Assembly: GCA_947176785.1 (NCBI GenBank)
Contig: CAMWSA010000009.1
Coordinates: forward strand, 1-26,208
Direction: 5' to 3'
Source of the DNA: an uncultured Lachnospiraceae bacterium
GTDB lineage: Bacteria > Bacillota > Clostridia > Lachnospirales > Lachnospiraceae
DNA length: 26,208 bases
Shown: in pieces, positions 22,961-26,208 of the stretch
How positions within the stretch are numbered: the first letter of the stretch is position 1
Layout of the letters: each line of letters opens with the position of its first letter
Notes under the pieces: model-generated
The model's database searches: none
The model's input: the letters and a program-made list of their open reading frames with translations, nothing else
Told to the model about the DNA's origin: nothing
Program-made: the position numbers and the translations under genes

Positions 22961-24508
22961 TTATAAAAGGCTGCACAACTCATCAACAACGGGGCGGCAG
23001 ATATTCTCCAATGTGTTTTGGATAAATGGATTGGATAAATGGGCGGTTTCCAATAATTCCGAATAGGCTTTACTTCCCCCTTCGCTGCACAGCCTCATAT
23101 AGTCTGACCATGCCTGCTCATAGTTGCTTTTCATCTTAAGATAAAACTCATAAGTGCTGATTTGCGCAATGTCGTATTGTATATAATAAAACGGACTTTC
23201 AACTATATGCGTTTGGCGTGGCCAACATTTACCCTGCTGTATATCTTCCAGAGATATCCTGTTCCAGGGTATGTATCTGTTTGAGATATCTGCCCACAAT
23301 TCACAAAGCTGTACTCTTGTCATATTCCTGTCATACATCAGATGTTCAAATTCATCTATGGCGCATCGATATGACAGATTTTCAAGCTGCTGCATCAAAT
23401 GATTTCGTATATACTCTCTTTTATGTTCTCCAACAAACATATGCAAATAGGGAAACATAAAGTGTTCCATTGTTTTTGAATGTATTTCATTCACAGCAGG
23501 GGAAGAACGATGCAATTCATATAGGGGCTGTTTTCTCGCCGCAGTGTAAAACGCAAACCCGTGACCGAATTCATGGACTACATATCCTGTTTCCATTCCA
23601 TCGCCTGTATAATTTCCGATAATGAAAGGAAGCCTCTCATATGGCAGCATACAGCATGTAAACAGCATATTACGCTTATTCGGCCTTGTTTCCAGATCGT
23701 ACAGCTTCTTCTGCACCATCTCCTCAATATAGCTTCCCGTTTCATAAGACAGGTCTTTAAACATAGCGGCCACAGCGGAAACCAACTCCTCCGAATCTCC
23801 GGCAATTGCAGGAGGTTGTCCAAAATCTATTCCCTTTGCTTTTATATCAGCCACTGCGGGCGTAACATATTTTTGGATATCGCGGCGAAAGCCTGTTATC
23901 TCTTTTATTCCATAATCCCACCGTGCCTGAATGTGGTATCCAAGGTCTATATAGCTGTTATAGCCAAGGCTGTCTGCGAGTTCACAGCGGATCTCTATCA
24001 GCTTACGGAACACTTGATACAACGCTTCATCATCTCGTCTATCCTTTGCCATCAATTTTCTATACTGCATTTTTAGTGCGGCTTCTTCCGACTGCAATCT
24101 CATACTGTCAGAATGATCCGCAGCCCTATGCTGATCAATATGCGCAAAAATCTGTTTTCCAAATTCCTGTTCCAATTCATTACGGTATCCGGAAGACGCT
24201 GCTATCATATTACACTCATCGCGCAACGCATACACTGGGGGCTCCTCCCTGTTATGTATTTCAATTTCCTCCAGACTATATTGATAATCTATTCCACACA
24301 GATGGCGTATATAGATAATCTCCTCTTGGTATTCCATATATTCTATTTCTTTCTTCACGTCCAGCCAGGCATCGCGGAGCATCTGATAGGATATGGCGTT
24401 CTGCATCTTGATTTTACAGTCGTTTATTTTTTTCTTTACTTCCGTATAATCAGGTCTTGTATAATCCCATGCTGAAAATATCATATCCGTCTGTCTGCCC
24501 TCTTGCAT
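22961..24508 (-). CDS. M3-family zinc oligopeptidase (oligoendopeptidase F-like)
   Basis: A 515-residue protein without signal peptide, so it should be cytoplasmic and degrade short peptides. The zinc-binding motif HEFGH is at 312-316 (VVHEFGHGFAF). The expected third ligand region, NEIHSKTMEH with Glu341, follows about 25 residues later, as in family M3. The flanking YVVHEFGHG and PFYYIQYDIAQIS near the C-terminus fit the oligoendopeptidase F branch. It is somewhat shorter than the usual 560-600 residues. ATG 24508 is chosen because GGAGGAG lies six bases upstream; an in-frame ATG five codons earlier has no ribosome site. TATAAT occurs at 24538-24533 on the minus strand without a convincing -35. 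Confidence 0.9.
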   Translation of the reverse strand: MQEGRQTDMIFSAWDYTRPDYTEVKKKINDCKIKMQNAISYQMLRDAWLDVKKEIEYMEYQEEIIYIRHLCGIDYQYSLEEIEIHNREEPPVYALRDECNMIAASSGYRNELEQEFGKQIFAHIDQHRAADHSDSMRLQSEEAALKMQYRKLMAKDRRDDEALYQVFRKLIEIRCELADSLGYNSYIDLGYHIQARWDYGIKEITGFRRDIQKYVTPAVADIKAKGIDFGQPPAIAGDSEELVSAVAAMFKDLSYETGSYIEEMVQKKLYDLETRPNKRNMLFTCCMLPYERLPFIIGNYTGDGMETGYVVHEFGHGFAFYTAARKQPLYELHRSSPAVNEIHSKTMEHFMFPYLHMFVGEHKREYIRNHLMQQLENLSYRCAIDEFEHLMYDRNMTRVQLCELWADISNRYIPWNRISLEDIQQGKCWPRQTHIVESPFYYIQYDIAQISTYEFYLKMKSNYEQAWSDYMRLCSEGGSKAYSELLETAHLSNPFIQNTLENICRPVVDELCSLL

Positions 24509-24632
24509 AATACACTCCTCCAAAAACTTCCAATTATAGTTTTTATTGTACCAAGCCGCTCACGCGGCAGCTATTTCGGGATTTAATACTGAACTTTTTT
24601 TGTTCCGGACAATACCAAGCGCGTCATCAACT

Positions 24633-24772
24633 GAACCACTATCGGCTAAAGACGGTAGTGGTTCGGCTGCATGATTTCTTGGCACCGTTTTGGCGCCAAA
24701 ATGATTTTCTCCTTATCCGCTTTTATTACATGGTGCTAGCACCATGTATACCTGGTCATTAAGGAGAAATTC
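24633..24772. repeat. Cluster of nested palindromes in a gene-free gap
   Basis: Within a 303-base gap lie a 12-bp stem (24633-24644 with 24653-24664, one wobble), the perfect 14-bp palindrome TTTTGGCGCCAAAA (24688-24701), and the perfect 22-bp palindrome at 24727-24748 centred on GCTAGC. An outer inverted repeat, GATTTTCTCCTTA against TAAGGAGAAATTC (24703-24715 and 24760-24772, 12 of 13), encloses the 22-bp palindrome. No T-run marks a simple terminator and no coding frame is present. It may be a decayed mobile-element end, a miniature element or a stack of regulator sites. A small GCCGC/GCGGC hairpin lies at 24555-24568. Confidence 0.65.
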
Positions 24773-24811
24773 GATTGAATACTATATCTCCCTCGCTAAC
24801 GTGACGTTGTC

Positions 24812-25321
24812 CTAATACGAAAATTTATCAGGGATACGAATATACGCACGAATATGGCTGTTCTTTTTACGTTCTAAAATACGAGAAACATTTTCAACAT
24901 TCCCCTCTGCAGTTACAATATAATCATCGTGATTTTCAAGCACGATTCCAATATGGTCGTGATCCGTGTTGTTGAATACCTTATCAAAAAGAACAATATC
25001 TCCAGCCGCAGGCTTAAAGACGTCGCCATTCCCACCATGGTATTCAATACGGTTATCTGCTTGCGCCCACTCTTCCCAAGCCACGCAACCTGCAAGAGAA
25101 CAAGAGGATTCTTTCGGACGAGCAGGAATTTTAAATCCCGCTAATATGACACAATGATATACAAATGCAGCACACCAAAGCCCATTAGCCTCGTCCACAG
25201 ACCACTTTGGGAATAGTGTGACGATATCCTGTATATTGGGCGCACAATTATTCAATTTTCCGTTGTACGGCTTTTCAGCTTCTGCTCTCGCTATAACTGC
25301 CAGCTTATTCCTATCACACAT
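24812..25321 (-). CDS. CHAP-like cysteine hydrolase domain protein
   Basis: A 169-residue single-domain protein without signal peptide. The pattern fits CHAP/NlpC-type papain-fold amidases: nucleophile Cys50 in LWCAAFVYHC, then AAGDIVLFDK, His123 in DHDHIGIVLE, and AEGNVENVSRI as the polar third-residue region. Such proteins cleave peptidoglycan amide bonds; here the lack of a secretion signal leaves export or a cytoplasmic role open. AAGGAA precedes ATG 25321. It is strongly AT-rich like the next gene, and 96 bases separate it from the upstream APH-family gene, so they may be co-transcribed. Confidence 0.8.
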   Translation of the reverse strand: MCDRNKLAVIARAEAEKPYNGKLNNCAPNIQDIVTLFPKWSVDEANGLWCAAFVYHCVILAGFKIPARPKESSCSLAGCVAWEEWAQADNRIEYHGGNGDVFKPAAGDIVLFDKVFNNTDHDHIGIVLENHDDYIVTAEGNVENVSRILERKKNSHIRAYIRIPDKFSY

Positions 25322-25417
25322 AATTCCTTCCTTAAATAAACTCTTATTTTTACTATTTACAAAATCAATCTCATACTTCTTTTAAAACAAGCTCAATATA
25401 ATCTCTTAATTTTCGGG

Positions 25418-26200
25418 CTACAATATTCCTTCCAGTATATTCTTTTGAGACTCTTTTATATATTGAATATCATCCAAATACAAATTCAAATGTCCATCTT
25501 CTATATTTTTCCGAACATCTTCATTTCCAGAATCTGCCTCATTTCTCATATATGCAACAAGACTATTTACCCGTTCAATTATCATATTGGGCAACTGTTC
25601 TCTTTCATTATTCTTTAAATCATAGGTGCCTACAAATAACTTTAATCTACGAATTTGTTCATTTAAATTATAACAATAATCAGGATTTTTCGGTGAAACA
25701 AACGGAATCCATCTATATACTGCATATGCAACATCCCAAATTCTTGGTCCTGGATGTAATGTATCAAAATCGATTATCCCATGCACACACCCGCCAACAA
25801 AAGTTATGTTATAAGGTGCAAAATCCCCATGGCACATAACCTCTACTGGTAATTGTTTGGGCAGCATCCAAACTTCTTCTCCCGTTAATTGATGAACATA
25901 CTTTTCGCCAATATCATGATATCGGCGAAGTAATTTTGCCACTTCAACCAAAATCTCATCTGTTAGAATCTCATTTGGTAAACTGTCATTATAAACAGTT
26001 CCATCCACAAAAGAAACCATTTCCATTCCAGATTCGTTAATTCCATATGGTTTAGGAATATTATTAAACCCGTTTTCATGCATAAACGATAAAAATGACT
26101 GTACATGCGAAGTCCATTTATTTCCTGGACGAATTACTTTATCCTCTTCTTTTGATATTTTACCTTTTCTTCCGCCATGTAAAACTTCTTTTTGAATCAT
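25418..26200 (-). CDS. APH-family phosphotransferase (aminoglycoside phosphotransferase fold)
   Basis: A 260-residue protein with the kinase-like fold of PF01636. The catalytic loop CHGDFAPYN lies at 123-131 (catalytic Asp126, metal-binding Asn131) and the DFG-like IDFD at 143-146, followed by the usual GPRIWDVAYAVYRW helix. The N-terminal part (GGRKGKISKEEDKVIRPGNK) matches small-molecule kinases of this group. Substrates in the family include aminoglycosides, macrolides, choline and homoserine. This sequence alone does not show antibiotic resistance. ATG 26200 gives a normal family N-terminus, but only 8 bases of upstream sequence are in the window, so the ribosome site is not visible. Among the most AT-rich genes here, likely acquired. 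Confidence 0.85.
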   Translation of the reverse strand: MIQKEVLHGGRKGKISKEEDKVIRPGNKWTSHVQSFLSFMHENGFNNIPKPYGINESGMEMVSFVDGTVYNDSLPNEILTDEILVEVAKLLRRYHDIGEKYVHQLTGEEVWMLPKQLPVEVMCHGDFAPYNITFVGGCVHGIIDFDTLHPGPRIWDVAYAVYRWIPFVSPKNPDYCYNLNEQIRRLKLFVGTYDLKNNEREQLPNMIIERVNSLVAYMRNEADSGNEDVRKNIEDGHLNLYLDDIQYIKESQKNILEGIL

Positions 26201-26208
26201 ATATTTTT

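Noticed and set aside
25418..26200. Calling the APH-family protein an aminoglycoside-resistance enzyme
   Set aside because: The catalytic motifs show only the fold; many members phosphorylate ordinary metabolites and no subfamily motif is seen.

Overview
The window looks like chromosomal DNA of a Firmicute of the class Clostridia, most likely Lachnospiraceae. This is inferred from strong AGGAGG-type ribosome sites, many lipoproteins, a CUT1 sugar-type ABC operon, a DUF4214 fragment and anaerobic Fe-S/siroheme biochemistry. The genus cannot be named. Genes between about 1 and 21 kb are mostly GC-rich. The hypothetical gene near 18.4 kb and most of 21.7-26.2 kb are clearly AT-rich, which suggests accessory or more recently acquired DNA.

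Layout. (1) 1-3879, minus: a very long Lhr-type superfamily 2 helicase that runs off the left edge. (2) 3.9-4.7 kb: gene debris, namely a broken DUF1902/HicA-type toxin-antitoxin pair that still has a good promoter, and a fragment of a DUF4214 protein. (3) 4.86-9.88 kb, plus: an ABC importer of the carbohydrate/glycerol-phosphate type (ATPase, two permeases, binding lipoprotein). The binding protein has an added C-terminal membrane helix. A lipoprotein with two OB-like halves follows from its own promoter. (4) 10.7-12.2 kb, minus: a MATE efflux pump. (5) 12.56-21.3 kb, minus: a tetrapyrrole/metal and siroheme-redox block. It contains a trifunctional siroheme-synthesis protein (SirC-CobA-HemD), a FecBCD/BtuFCD-type importer transcribed from a consensus promoter through a long leader with tandem structured repeats, a small AT-rich gene, and an 852-residue fusion of NAD(P)H-dependent flavin disulfide reductase, rhodanese, siroheme sulfite/nitrite reductase and double [4Fe-4S] ferredoxin. 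(6) 21.3-21.7 kb: 5' fragments of a peptidase E-like gene and an XRE regulator. (7) 21.7-26.2 kb, minus: a THUMP RNA methyltransferase, an M3 metallopeptidase, a palindrome-rich gap, a CHAP-like cysteine hydrolase and an APH-family phosphotransferase.

How the genes may work together. The best-supported theme is siroheme: one protein appears able to make it from hydroxymethylbilane, the fusion reductase appears to need it, and the importer between them could supply iron, a metal chelate or a corrinoid. The least explained element is the leader of that importer. It combines a perfect -35, a consensus -10, a small membrane-peptide frame broken by TGA, and two 73-bp repeats with shared pairing potential. 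It matches no riboswitch I can recognise by eye.

No rRNA, tRNA, CRISPR array, intact insertion sequence or integrase was seen.
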